From positions 62,001-126,000 of the forward strand of contig JADNRX010000004.1 in assembly GCA_015501595.1 (NCBI GenBank): DNA of 64,000 nucleotides, written 5' to 3'. This DNA comes from Hymenopellis radicata. Taxonomy: Eukaryota; Basidiomycota; Agaricomycetes; Agaricales; Physalacriaceae. The notes beneath the pieces are model-generated. The model was not told where the DNA came from. It worked only from the letters and a program-made list of their open reading frames with translations, and did not search any database. Shown piece by piece: positions 36,771-47,000 of this stretch (positions within the stretch are counted from its first letter, which is position 1; every line of letters starts with the position of its first letter). The position numbers were made by a program, and so were the translations under genes.

Positions 36771-36846
36771 GTAGTCCCGTGGCATGCTCTGTTCTGTTCT
36801 GTAGCCCCGTGGCATGCTCTTGTTTGTTGCATAGCCCCGTGGCAAA
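36771..36846. repeat. 30-bp tandem repeat, about 2.5 copies
   Basis: Units begin at 36771, 36801 and 36831. Each starts GTAGYCCCGTGGCATGCTCT (first base varies) and is spaced exactly 30 bp from the next. The second half of the unit (GTTCTGTTCT / TGTTTGTTGC) is more diverged. It runs straight into the next tandem array. Confidence 0.85.
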
Positions 36847-37115
36847 GGTTTCTTAGACTGGGACCGTTTTGACGGAGACTGTTGCTTGGTCTTTGACTGG
36901 GACCGTGTTGACGGAGGCTGTTTTTGACTGGGGATGTTTCTTTGACTTCGAGGCGTACGGAACGGTTTCTTAGACTGGGACCGTTTTGACGGAGACTGTT
37001 GCTTGGTGGAAAAGGTTTCTTTGACTGGGACCGTTTTGACGGGGACTGTTGCTTGGTGGAAAGGTTTCTTTGACTGGGACCGTATTGACGGAGACTGTTT
37101 TTTGGGCTTGGACTA
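36846..37115. repeat. Minisatellite with a unit of about 50 bp, five imperfect copies
   Basis: Repeats of the core GACTGGGACCGTTTTGACGG, followed by AGACTGTTGCTTGG and AAGGTTTCTT, begin near 36856, 36895, 36973, 37023 and 37073. The last three are spaced 50 bp apart; the second and third are separated by a diverged or partly deleted unit. On the minus strand part of the array is open and reads a repeating VSV(K/N)TVPV peptide, but this is probably not a gene. Confidence 0.85.
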
Positions 37116-38202
37116 TTTCTGTGAGTGGGATGTCCATGCTCTTGTCCGTTCTTTGGAGCGTGTAGTTTGCCATGTATGATGCGAAGGTGTCGCTCGTCGC
37201 GGCGCGGCCTCGCTGCTCAGCGTCGTGTACAGCCCGCTGCGTCGATTTGTTTCAGGCGCGGTTGTCGGTCGCACGCTGACGCCTCTCGGCGCCGGAATGC
37301 CTCACACTATGGTCTGCGGGTGAGTTCAAAGCGACGCGTTGGGCGGCGTGCCTAGCCTATTGGGGAAAGGGCGGCATGGTGCTCCCATCGTGTCTACACC
37401 ACCGGCCGACTGCGGCTGACCTGAGGCTCACTTGAAACATATGCCGGGCCGGCGAATTTCGACAAATCCTCTTGTGTGGCGCCAGACAAACAGTATGCCC
37501 CAGAGAGAGGTGACGATTTGCGCCTCCTTACCCTGGACGATTCGTTGGCGTTCGGGACCAACATCGGGGACATCCTCTTCTAGCTATCCCCAACTGGGGC
37601 AGCGCCACCAACGAAAAGGGAGCGAAGGCGACAGAGCGTCTGGCTCAGTGACACGGTCGACAACTTATCAGGCTTCCCCTTCTCTAACAGCTGTCCATCG
37701 GTGGAGGATATGTGGGCTTTTGTTTATTTTTTCTTTTGATTGTTTAGCTCGAACTAGCGGGGCGAATATGGAGACCTTGTGCCGATTCTAACTACCTACC
37801 TACCTACCGGGGAATGGGGGTTATTTTCGTCCTAAACTGGTTCTTGCGAAGAAGTTCTTGTAGTGGCTGCCGCGGGTCACGGCGGGCTTTGCCTGGCACG
37901 TCGAGAAGGTTTCATATGTATAGTCCTTGACACAATATCAAATGTATTCTACGCTGGAGACTGCGACTATATTAGTGCCTGCAACACAACCTCTACTGCC
38001 CTGCCTTGCTTCGTGATGGGGATGCGCGAAGTGAGCCGTGCTGGGTTTCCGCCTTGTGTGAGGCTGCTCCTCTGTCGGGCAGTGCACAGCACGGGTGGAA
38101 ATTCGGCCTGGGCGCGTGGGAGATGGGCACCCACGTGGTCCGAAAGCCTGTCGTCTTATCCACAAGACGAGGGTTATCCACCACCACCACCACCAGTCGT
38201 CA
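37116..38202. other. Gene-poor interval, no confident gene
   Basis: It contains a GC-rich stretch near 37195-37350, a short TACC run at 37793-37808 and a CAC/CCA run at 38179-38195. The open frame 37432-37791 (119 aa) and others here do not resemble known proteins. No RNA gene was found. Confidence 0.35.
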
Positions 38203-38620
38203 GTAGTGTTGCCAAGTAAACCTTGGGGTGTTTACTATGTAACAGATCAGAGCCAGTAAGCAACGCCCTTGTTGCCTCTGAGAGGGCCTTGTGTTATTTA
38301 CTGTCAGAAGTTGGTCAGAAGCGTGTGTTCACTTACATACAACATACTTACTTACTCGTTCGTCATGTTGTATCGTCAGTCTGTCTAGGAGAGACTAGTG
38401 TTCACTGTCCGAGGAAAAGCTTGTGGGGTCGAGAGGCTTGAATCAAGGGCTAACAGTATCGATGCAGCCTTGAAACCATGGCCGAGGTATGGATAAGTTT
38501 GGATAATAGCAGCGTGGTGCAGTGTGCACTCAGACAAGCAGAGAGTGGCGTAGTAACGGTTTCAAAACTAGGGCCTCCGGCCTCCCTACGGTAATAGGTG
38601 ACACTTTTACTTGTAATTAA
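38203..38620. mobile_element. Diverged older relative of the neighbouring MITE
   Basis: At 38203-38221 the sequence TAGTGTTGCCAAGTAAACC matches the MITE end TAGGGTGGCGCAGTAAACC at 15 of 19 positions. Near 38530-38590 blocks such as CTCAGACAAGCAGAGAGTGG and GGTTTCAAAACTAGGGCCTC match the inner part of the intact element (CTCAGGCAAGCTGAAAGTGG, GGTTTCAAAACCAGGGCCTC). Its right end is not clear, so the borders are approximate. Confidence 0.5.
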
Positions 38621-38630
38621 AAAGTTAATA

Positions 38631-38913
38631 CTAGGGTGGCGCAGTAAACCCTAGGTTTTGATACACCTCGGGTTTACTGCGGTTATTAACAGGTATCAGT
38701 ACAGTTTCGATATCGACACGTGACAAATTCACGTGATGGCGCGCTGGCCCTCAGGCAAGCTGAAAGTGGCGCAGGACGGGCGGAGGGCGGCGAAGCGGTG
38801 CGCCACATCACGTGGTAAAAGCACGTGCTTGTATCGAAACCGGTTTCAAAACCAGGGCCTCCTGCGGGGTCGGTATCAATACCACCCCCCGGAGGTTTAC
38901 TGCGCCACCCTAG
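38631..38913. mobile_element. MITE-like element, 283 bp, perfect 20-bp terminal inverted repeats
   Basis: The left end CTAGGGTGGCGCAGTAAACC (38631-38650) is the exact reverse complement of the right end (38894-38913). If the flanking TA is the target duplication (C-TA-GGGTGG...CCACCC-TA-G), the inverted repeats are 17 bp and the element fits a TA-inserting family such as Tc1/mariner; the family is not certain. The left end also folds on itself: GCAGTAAACCC (38641-38651) pairs with GGGTTTACTGC (38670-38680). It has no transposase and is non-autonomous. It lies 42 bp from the 3' end of the tRNA gene. Confidence 0.85.
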
Positions 38914-38955
38914 ACTCGGTGAATCTTCAATCCAAAACAGATTTCCTGTGTTTAG

Positions 38956-39041
38956 TCCGACCTGCCTGGTTCGAACAGGCGACATCAAGATGAAGTGATA
39001 ACCATTACAGTCTTGCGCTCTTCCAACTGAGCTAAGGTCGG
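38956..39041 (-). tRNA. tRNA-Tyr (GTA) with a 13-nt intron
   Basis: Read on the minus strand, the acceptor stem is CCGACCT pairing with AGGTCGG, with discriminator A (C1-G72 pair, as usual for eukaryotic tRNA-Tyr). The D arm is GCTCAGTTGGAAGAGC, the anticodon stem CAAGA/TCTTG, and the T arm GCCTG-TTCGAAC-CAGGC. The loop begins CTGTAA with anticodon GTA, followed by about 13 nt (TGGTTATCACTTC) of intron at the canonical position one base 3' of the anticodon. Length 86 nt, 73 after splicing. A- and B-box sequences are intact. Confidence 0.95.
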
Positions 39042-39125
39042 ATAAACGTCCTGATTCAAAGGAAGCCATGTCGACCCAATTGTATCGGGTGTTGCGGATC
39101 AGAGTAAAACAGGACTGAGGACACC

Positions 39126-40343
39126 ATGTCATCTCCTGCCACCAAGGCGACTGAAACGGAAGCGATAACAGGCGAATGGCTGAGGACATCGCCGACGCCG
39201 TTAGTAGCGGCGTTGTTACGGGTTGGACCAGTGGTGCGGGTGGTGCGACGGTGTGCTGAAGTGGGAAGCTGGCGGGGCGGGAAGTGGTATTCGTCATGGC
39301 TGGCGGTGGCCGGGTGGTGGGCGTTTTGCGTCGGCGCACGCGTCACTATCATCGGCGCGCTTGCCATTCTTGCGCTGTTCATCTCTCCTCCTCTTCCGGC
39401 ATCGCAAAAGACACATGGAACGGAAGACGCACTACAGCGGACAGTGGATGACATACTCCTCCTTTCCTCATTACTTCCTCACCTTCCTCAATCGTTTCCC
39501 CCATCACTCACCGTGCGTGCGGCGGTAGTATTGTACGTTATTTGGGTTGCAATAGGCTTCATTGTTCCGGGACGGATGCTGCTCGGAGCTGGAGGAACAC
39601 TTATACTGTGCTGGCGTGCGCCTTGGTTTTGTTACATCACCGGCACTCTTTGGCGTAGTGCTTGGGTCCGTTGGGGCATCTACACACTCTGGTCCCGTAT
39701 CTCTGGTCGTCCTCTTCCTGTCCCCACTCACTCCGACGACTCTTTCCTTTCTTCCTCCTCCTCCGACGAAGATGCGGACCGGTTCCTGTTTACAATCTAT
39801 GAAAACCAGCGATGGTGGATGGGCATCGATTGGACAGCAGCACTTCTTCCCAATGAGCGACCTTCGTGGTGTTCCTCCTCACTCCTCCCCGTTCAACCCC
39901 CAGCCGCATTCGCCCTTCCCCCCGGCTGGGTCTGGGAGGAGCCAGAGTGGAGTGTCATCGTTCATACAGAAGAAGGCACTGCAGCCACTAGAGAGGTCCG
40001 CTCCCTTCCTAGTGAGGACGAGGGACTTCTCGCAAAAGCTGCTGGGAGGGTCAAGCACGAGAGGAGCGCCACTCTCCTGTTCGATGATCCAAAGCCAAAC
40101 GAGGAAGACGAAGACGAAACAGAAGAAGAGCTCACTGACGCCGACGGTTGGGTCTATGCTGACAACAAGTGGGAGGCAAAGGGGCCTAGAGGTGGCATCG
40201 GCAAATACACCCGATACCGTCGCTGGTCCCGCATTGCATTGCTCTCAACCGACGCCCCCGTCACCGACCTTGCCGAATCACCCTCCCCCGCAAAAAGCAC
40301 CGCATTGTCCGATAGACTCAAAGACACCTTGTCCAAAAATTAG
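39126..40343 (+). CDS. Dysferlin-domain peroxin (Pex23/Pex30 family)
   Basis: Single exon, 405 aa. The N-terminal half has hydrophobic segments (WWAFCVGARVTIIGALAILAL, AAVVLYVIWVAIGFIVPG, LLGAGGTLILCW) typical of the membrane-shaping part of this family. The C-terminal half carries paired dysferlin-like motifs: FTIYENQRWWMGIDWTAALL (DysFN) and, after an acidic stretch (EEDEDETEEEL), DADGWVYADNKWEAKGP with KYTRYRRWSRIA (DysFC). Family members sit in the ER at contact sites where peroxisomes and lipid droplets form. The gene starts 84 bp from the tRNA-Tyr 5' end and is convergent with the giant DUF3712 gene. Confidence 0.82.
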   Translation: MSSPATKATETEAITGEWLRTSPTPLVAALLRVGPVVRVVRRCAEVGSWRGGKWYSSWLAVAGWWAFCVGARVTIIGALAILALFISPPLPASQKTHGTEDALQRTVDDILLLSSLLPHLPQSFPPSLTVRAAVVLYVIWVAIGFIVPGRMLLGAGGTLILCWRAPWFCYITGTLWRSAWVRWGIYTLWSRISGRPLPVPTHSDDSFLSSSSSDEDADRFLFTIYENQRWWMGIDWTAALLPNERPSWCSSSLLPVQPPAAFALPPGWVWEEPEWSVIVHTEEGTAATREVRSLPSEDEGLLAKAAGRVKHERSATLLFDDPKPNEEDEDETEEELTDADGWVYADNKWEAKGPRGGIGKYTRYRRWSRIALLSTDAPVTDLAESPSPAKSTALSDRLKDTLSKN

Positions 40344-41008
40344 CTGTATTTTATCTGTACTATCAAGCATTCCAATAGACTAGTCAAAGTGACTGGTCAC
40401 ACAAAGTTCGCCTCCTCACCTTGAGCCCCTTCGCAGGCCCAACTGCAATACCAGTACGTCTACAAAGCGCGTCATGAGATCCTCCAAATCCGGTCCGAAA
40501 AGAAACGAATGTGACAACTCTTTCAGCGAGGGTTCCGGCGCAGGTGGTTGCTTCCTTTGTCATTCCGAATACATTTATCAGCGCGGTGTCTCAGAGACAG
40601 TACTTGAAGCTTGAAGGGGGGGCCTTGAACTCACCTGCCATTAAAATACACGTTCCTAGTGAATCGAATGAGTTCCCCGACAAGAGGACGCCAGTCAGGA
40701 AGCATGGGAAGCTCATTTCGCTACTGGGCAATACTGGTCGTCAAGACACAGATGCATCGTCCGTCGCGCGCTCTTGACATCAACACAAGGACACCGGATT
40801 CCGGAGATCGTCGCGTCACAATTCAGATGCGATTCAAATGAAAATTACAGAATGGCCTCGACTAAAAGTACTACATAGTCATAATCATAACAATACAAGT
40901 GTCAAATGTTACACCCACAACTGGATCCCTCAAGCTAATCGTTGATTTCAATGAAAAAGTAACAAAGTAAGTAAGTAATCGAGCGTTCGTTGAATATGCA
41001 TGAGTAGG
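40344..41008. other. Intergenic region between convergent genes
   Basis: This 665-bp gap lies between the 3' ends of the peroxin and DUF3712 genes. No conserved open frame, tRNA or repeat was recognised; it is longer than most 3' intervals in the window. Confidence 0.4.
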
Positions 41009-44000
41009 TCAAGTGCTAAGCAAATTTTCGTGCTGCTTTTCGTTCGTGCTGCGACGCGTCGAATTCGAAGAGGCGTCGGTAGATTCGTCAGAGGATGAAT
41101 CTCCCTGCGACGATGATTTCGCGGACGAGTCTGAGCTTGGCGTAGCAGTAGCTTCCGTGCTAGTCTCAGACGCCGGCTCCTCATCACTCGCAGAGGCAGT
41201 AGCAGTGGCTTTGACGGTCGAGGACGTCTCCTCATCACCGTCCGCGCTAGCCGTCGTCGTGCTCGTTTCCTTCCCAGTACTCGAGCTGCCACTCGCGCTC
41301 TCGCTCGCCGTCTGGCTCACTGAGCTCGCGCTCACACTCTCAGCCGCCGCCTTCATCGCATCGAAGCTAAGACTGAAATTGTACGTAGTTGGCACGCGAT
41401 CCTGCTGAAGCTTGAGCCACGGAATCTCGTACCCATCATTGACGATGATCGTGTTCGCAGTCGCCACGTCCAAGTATCCCAACCCAACGATGCCCAGACT
41501 ATCATCAACCCCTTTAACCAATAGCACATTTGGTACCGGCCCCGAATTAACCGTCTCGCCCGGCCCAATCGTAAAGCCGTCAATGGGTTCGCTGAAGAAC
41601 GCATACACGTCTCCTTCTACGCCCGCGTCACTTTGGACAAAGGTAATCGTGATGGGAGTGTCAAAGGGATTGAACACATCAAAATCAATCGTGACCAAGT
41701 TGTCTACGAGCGTCTCGAGCGTGATTGTGACATGGATGCTAGTGATGATAGTGGGTTGGTTCATGCCGGGTAGGGTGGTGCTGAGCTTGATGCCACCCAA
41801 CGCACCTTGCAACGAGGCGTAGGGCGTCGAGTCTGCATCGCCGGATATAGTGAGCGGTATGTCGTCGCCCGTCGTCATGAAACGCGTGAGGAAAGCCTGC
41901 GCGGTAGTGTCATTCGCGTCAGAGGGCATGTAATGGAATTCAGAGTCGAGATGAATTGTGCCAGGGAGCAGGTCATATGGCTGTAGAACCTCTTAGCAAC
42001 ATCCAAACAACGACGAGGACAACTTACGTTGATAATCGCCCGTCCAAGCACCGTACCATCATACACGACAGGTAACGCCACATCCGTCGTATGTAAAGTC
42101 ACCTCCGACGGGTTGTCCAGGGTACTCTTCAATGGACTAATGATGTACTCCGATGTTGCCCCAGTGACACTGACGTTGCTGAGCACTGTCGTCCCACCGA
42201 ACGCGTTGATTCCGACCAGACTCGAATCCACGTTGAACTCGATGCCAGAGATCGGAACATCTCCAATTGTTGTATGCGCACGGACATCTGCAGTACCCTT
42301 CAATGTCAGATCGACGGAGGCAGACAGTGTAACAGCGGCAAACAACGCCACGAACGCCCCGTCGTTGAGCGACACTAACGGCTTGTTAGTCCACGAAATC
42401 TGTAAATCAACATCATTCCCCGTTGACACTCCTCCGCTAGAAGATTCCATCGGAAGTGACAATGACGCGATGTCCACGCCATGTCCATTCATGACAATCT
42501 CCTGACTCGACTGGAACACCTCCAATGAGAACCCGAATGGATTTGCGTACGTCGCCACCGTGTTGTTCGAGCTCGTTGGCGGGTTGAACGTCTCGTCCAG
42601 GTTCTGTATCGTAACCGCCAAATCACTCAACGCGATTGTCTTGATCACATCGAATTTTTCTCCCGGTAAGGTAACAGAGAGCTCCAGTGTCTTGAATGCC
42701 GTACTCAACCAGCCCACGGGACCACTTGAACCGTCGGGTTGAACAGAGTCGCCTTTGGTCAGGAGCGTCGAGTTTTTCCCTGCGAGGAAGTCTGAAAACA
42801 AGACACCGACGTTGTCTAGGTCGCCGCCGCTTTGCGGCACGATGCGTCCAGACAAATGCGTCCGAGTGGCCGCGTTGGCAGTCAGGAAGAGATTCGACGC
42901 GGAGAGCGCTATTCGAGCTTATCAGGATGACAATTCAGAGTCCAAGGCGGAATACATACGTCCAAGGTTCGTGTCACCATAAAAGGTCTGGAAACCAACG
43001 GTTCCAAGATCAATACCGAGTTCTGGAATTGTATTTAACAAGTCATGAGCCCTAATTGAATGAGATGACGCACGGGCAGACGAAGGAATAAGCGCATCGG
43101 TCTCGATGTGAATCCCACCAGCGTCATCATCGGATGGAAGCTTGAAGTTACTTATGGTGACACCGGGAAGGTTATTGAAAGCCTTGAACGAGACCTTCTT
43201 CTCGAGGGAGATGTTATCAAAAATCGTCCCTAGTGCGTTCAGACGAAGCTTATCAGTGGAGATGGTCCATTCGAAGTCCTCGTTGTGCAGCAAATACGTC
43301 GCAAACGTCGTAAATCTGGCATGAGACCTGATGAGCTAGGGCGAATTACTCGACTGATGAAGACGTACCGGTCTGTATTGGTGATTGTCAGTCTTGCCTG
43401 CGTATTATAATTAGGAACGCCGTCATTAGCAGCAGCGCAAACTGGGCGATAGGTCAGAATGGATCAAAGTCGATGAGTAGAATTTTATACTGGGATCAAG
43501 TGCGATTTCTGCAATGTTGGTTCCTTGCCAAGTGACACTATATTCATGTGAGTAAAAATAGGCAAAACAACAAGAAACCGTACGTGACTGGCTCGGTGAA
43601 TGCAATGAGTGCGTCAAGCGGGCCAGTGTTGAGTAACGAGCCGACTAACGAAAGATCGAATCCTTCATCTGATATGTTCCTGTCGGCGTCATACATCAGT
43701 ACGCAACGATTGTCAGGAAAACAGTATCACCAACGTTATGTTGGCCTCCGAGAAGGCGAGCACAGACTGATCCACGAGAACTTGAGCAACCGGTCCAGCG
43801 ACAGCGCCAATCAGATACAATGCAGTGTCGTCAGTCTGCGTCCATCAGTCAGCGATGTCGAGAGTGTGAAAAGAAAACTGGGATTACGATTGCGGGAACA
43901 GACGTTTGATTAAAAGAGAGCTCAGTCGCATCTTCAAGAACCGGTGAGAATGCGAAAGACACTGCACTATGCACATACATTCATCCAACTTCAGAGAGCT

Positions 44001-47000
44001 GTCGATAGCCAAAATCAACTTTGAGATTCTTCAGAGATGCGAGGATCGCGCCGTTCACGTCGAATTGTTTGCCACTGTGAGAATGCTTAGTAATCGACTG
44101 AAGTATAACACATATCGCGTACCTAACACAAGTAGGCTTTTCAGTGTCCACAGTCGTTGTGACCTGCATATAAAGTCCGCGTGAGTGTCCATCGACTATC
44201 GAAAAGTTGGGATCTTACTGGAGGATTATACTGAGGGTTCTGCACGATTACTTCGAACAGATCAGTCAAAGGCCCAATATCCACAGAGTTCGCCTTGGAG
44301 GCAGCACTTATGAAGGCGATGATAGAGAGCGGATTCAGGTTATAATCCATATTCAGAGTCTGTGAGGTGACACTGCTATGTCCATCGGCGTGAATGGGGT
44401 TGGAGGACACGTCCGCATTGATGATACCAAGGACAATTCCTTGGAACGTCGCTGTCGTTCCAACGGTAAGCAAATTGATACTGGCTGTGAACGGGTTGGC
44501 CAAAGTGAAAGAAGCCGACGCGATACCGGTCTTAACGATGTCTATTGGGAAAGTCAACGAGGTGCTCTTGATCAGGGTGTCGTGCATCGCGGGGATTGTC
44601 ACTGGAGAGAGGACAATTTGTGACAGCGCCTCCTTCAACGACTCGATATGGGTTGAATCTGTGCTGCCATGAATCGTCGTATCACTGTCGACACCTTGGA
44701 TGTAGTTCTCCAATAAAATGCGCCCGGCGGTTTCGGCAGAACCCTGAGGAGAGAAATGCACGGCTACAAGATTCTTCAGCCTGCGCAAACGAAACATCAG
44801 GTTTTTTTGACCCACCGATAGCGTACGTTTCATTCCCCGGTACAATGATAAGGTTGTCCTGAAGACATATGAGTACATTGGCTACCTCAAGGCGAATATC
44901 TCATACCAGATTAGCACTGCCGATCGTCTGATCTCTGAGGACCGAAATCATGGTCAGTTATCGTTTTAAAATAAGCACGAGACGCACTGGAATAGCAGTC
45001 CGAAAGATACATCTTCCGTACCTATCGTGAGATTACTATCGTGGAGGATCAGTACTTCTCAACGACATAAACACGCGAAGGCAGACCTTGGATTGAACAA
45101 AGGACTGTTGACCTTTATGAGCAAGTAGTCTGGGAAACCCTGGAAGACGTCCAAGTCACTGACAGTGACTGGTTCGGCGTTGAGGCCCTGGAGACCGTCG
45201 ATCGTCGACTGAACGTCGAAATCTATGTCTGTTAGGCTAAGAATCCCAACTGCGGTGCTGGCGTCCGTATTCGCTGAACCCGATAGTCCCATGGTCTCCG
45301 AATCTCCCATGGTGGTAGCCGCCACAAAGTCATTGAAAACGGAGTGTGTGTTATCGAACACCGCGAATGGGACATCGCTGAAGCTAAGGTGAATAATCCG
45401 GTCCTCGACATCCGTTGTACTGGGTCCACGTGGAATGGCCAATTGAGCAAAGGACTGGCCATTGTAGGAAACGGTAATGGTCTGTTCCACAGAAACGATA
45501 TCGACAGGGAAACCGAATGGCAGGGTAAATGCAGCATCAGTAGAATCACTTACTTGTCGCGGGGTTGTAAGCCGTTCCTTGGGTGAACATCAGCTCCAGC
45601 TCGTTGAGAGAGATGGACTTGATGATGTTGAGCACGCCTTGGTTCGGAAGGACGGTTGCGATGAGAAGACTCTTGATGCCCTCGTTGAGCCAAGTTACCT
45701 AGCACACGTTAAGTTTCAGTAATCAAGTAAATACGTGTTGCCCGTACATCGGATGGACCTGCACTAGCGCCGCGAACGACTACATCACTGTCCTTTGCCG
45801 TGAATGAAATTATTGAAGACCGTCGAAACCGCAGCAAGTCCTGCATCAGAATCTTGAGGAACTAATCGGCCAGCCAGAGACATGTTGGTGGTAGATCCCG
45901 GAGACAAAGTAACTCCTTCGCTTGCAACGGGTGCGATCATGACATCTCCAAAGTAGGTTTCGAATCCTAGAGAACTCAATTCGATACCCACTTGAGAGGG
46001 CTATAGGAATTGTCTTCATCAGCTGAAATTTCTCCGATGCGGAACGTACTTACATTGTCCGTAGTGGCTTGGAGAGTGAGGTGAATACCACCGTCTGGAT
46101 CGTTCTCCGGCAAGTCAAAAGATTGGATAACAACCCCGCCTTGAGACCATTGAATCCTTTCAACGTCACAACCTTCGACGTCAAAGCTATGCCATCGACA
46201 TCGATGCCCAAGGCGCTAACTAAGTAACGTATTGAGACAAGTAAGCCATTTCGAATAAAGGACTTACCTGTGAGGTTTTCGCCTGTGATTTCCCACTGGA
46301 AACTTTCTTCGGTCAACAGAACCTATTGGAATATGAGACGAATCCAACAAATTCGTGGCTGGGACTCACTTTAGTGAATGCGGTCAGATGGTCTGTATCT
46401 GCTACGACAAACTGTGATTCCATCGAGATGTCTCCACCGACGTCGCCTGTGATGTCAAGGTCATCCATTTTTATAGTTCCGAGAGGTTTACCCGACCACG
46501 AGACAGTTAAGCCAGACCCAAATGAGATGGTGGCGTCAACTACAGACATATTCTATGAGCGAATGGAGAGTCAAGAACGTGAATACTAACACGGTCCTGC
46601 ATCAGTGATACTTCCCTTCAGAGTGGTTACTGGAGAAAGCTTAACTAACGCTATATTGAGAAGAAGATATCGTACCGAATGACGATTGCTGAGGATCGGA
46701 TATCAAGACCGAGTCGATTCTGGGGAATCATTAGTTCTGCGCCCAAGGAGAGGCAAGCCGTCGGTAGATACCCTAGAACGGATCCAGTGACAATCTTTTG
46801 GACTATGGGTTGGGCAAGGACCGGTAGAATGTAGTCCAAGGTGTCGTCAGTGCCGGTGACCACGCCATCTTGTGTATAGGTTAACGTCGTCCTGTAATCC
46901 CCTAGATATCCCGGTATGAGAAGCAGATCGCGATTATAGCGTACTATGCCTACCAATGGTAACCTCCGATGAAAGCTCCACATCCGACTTGAGTTTAGTG

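Noticed and set aside
36970..37173. Minus-strand open frame with repeating VSV(K/N)TVPV peptide
   Set aside because: The repeat is explained by the minisatellite DNA; there is no signal peptide, domain or splice context.
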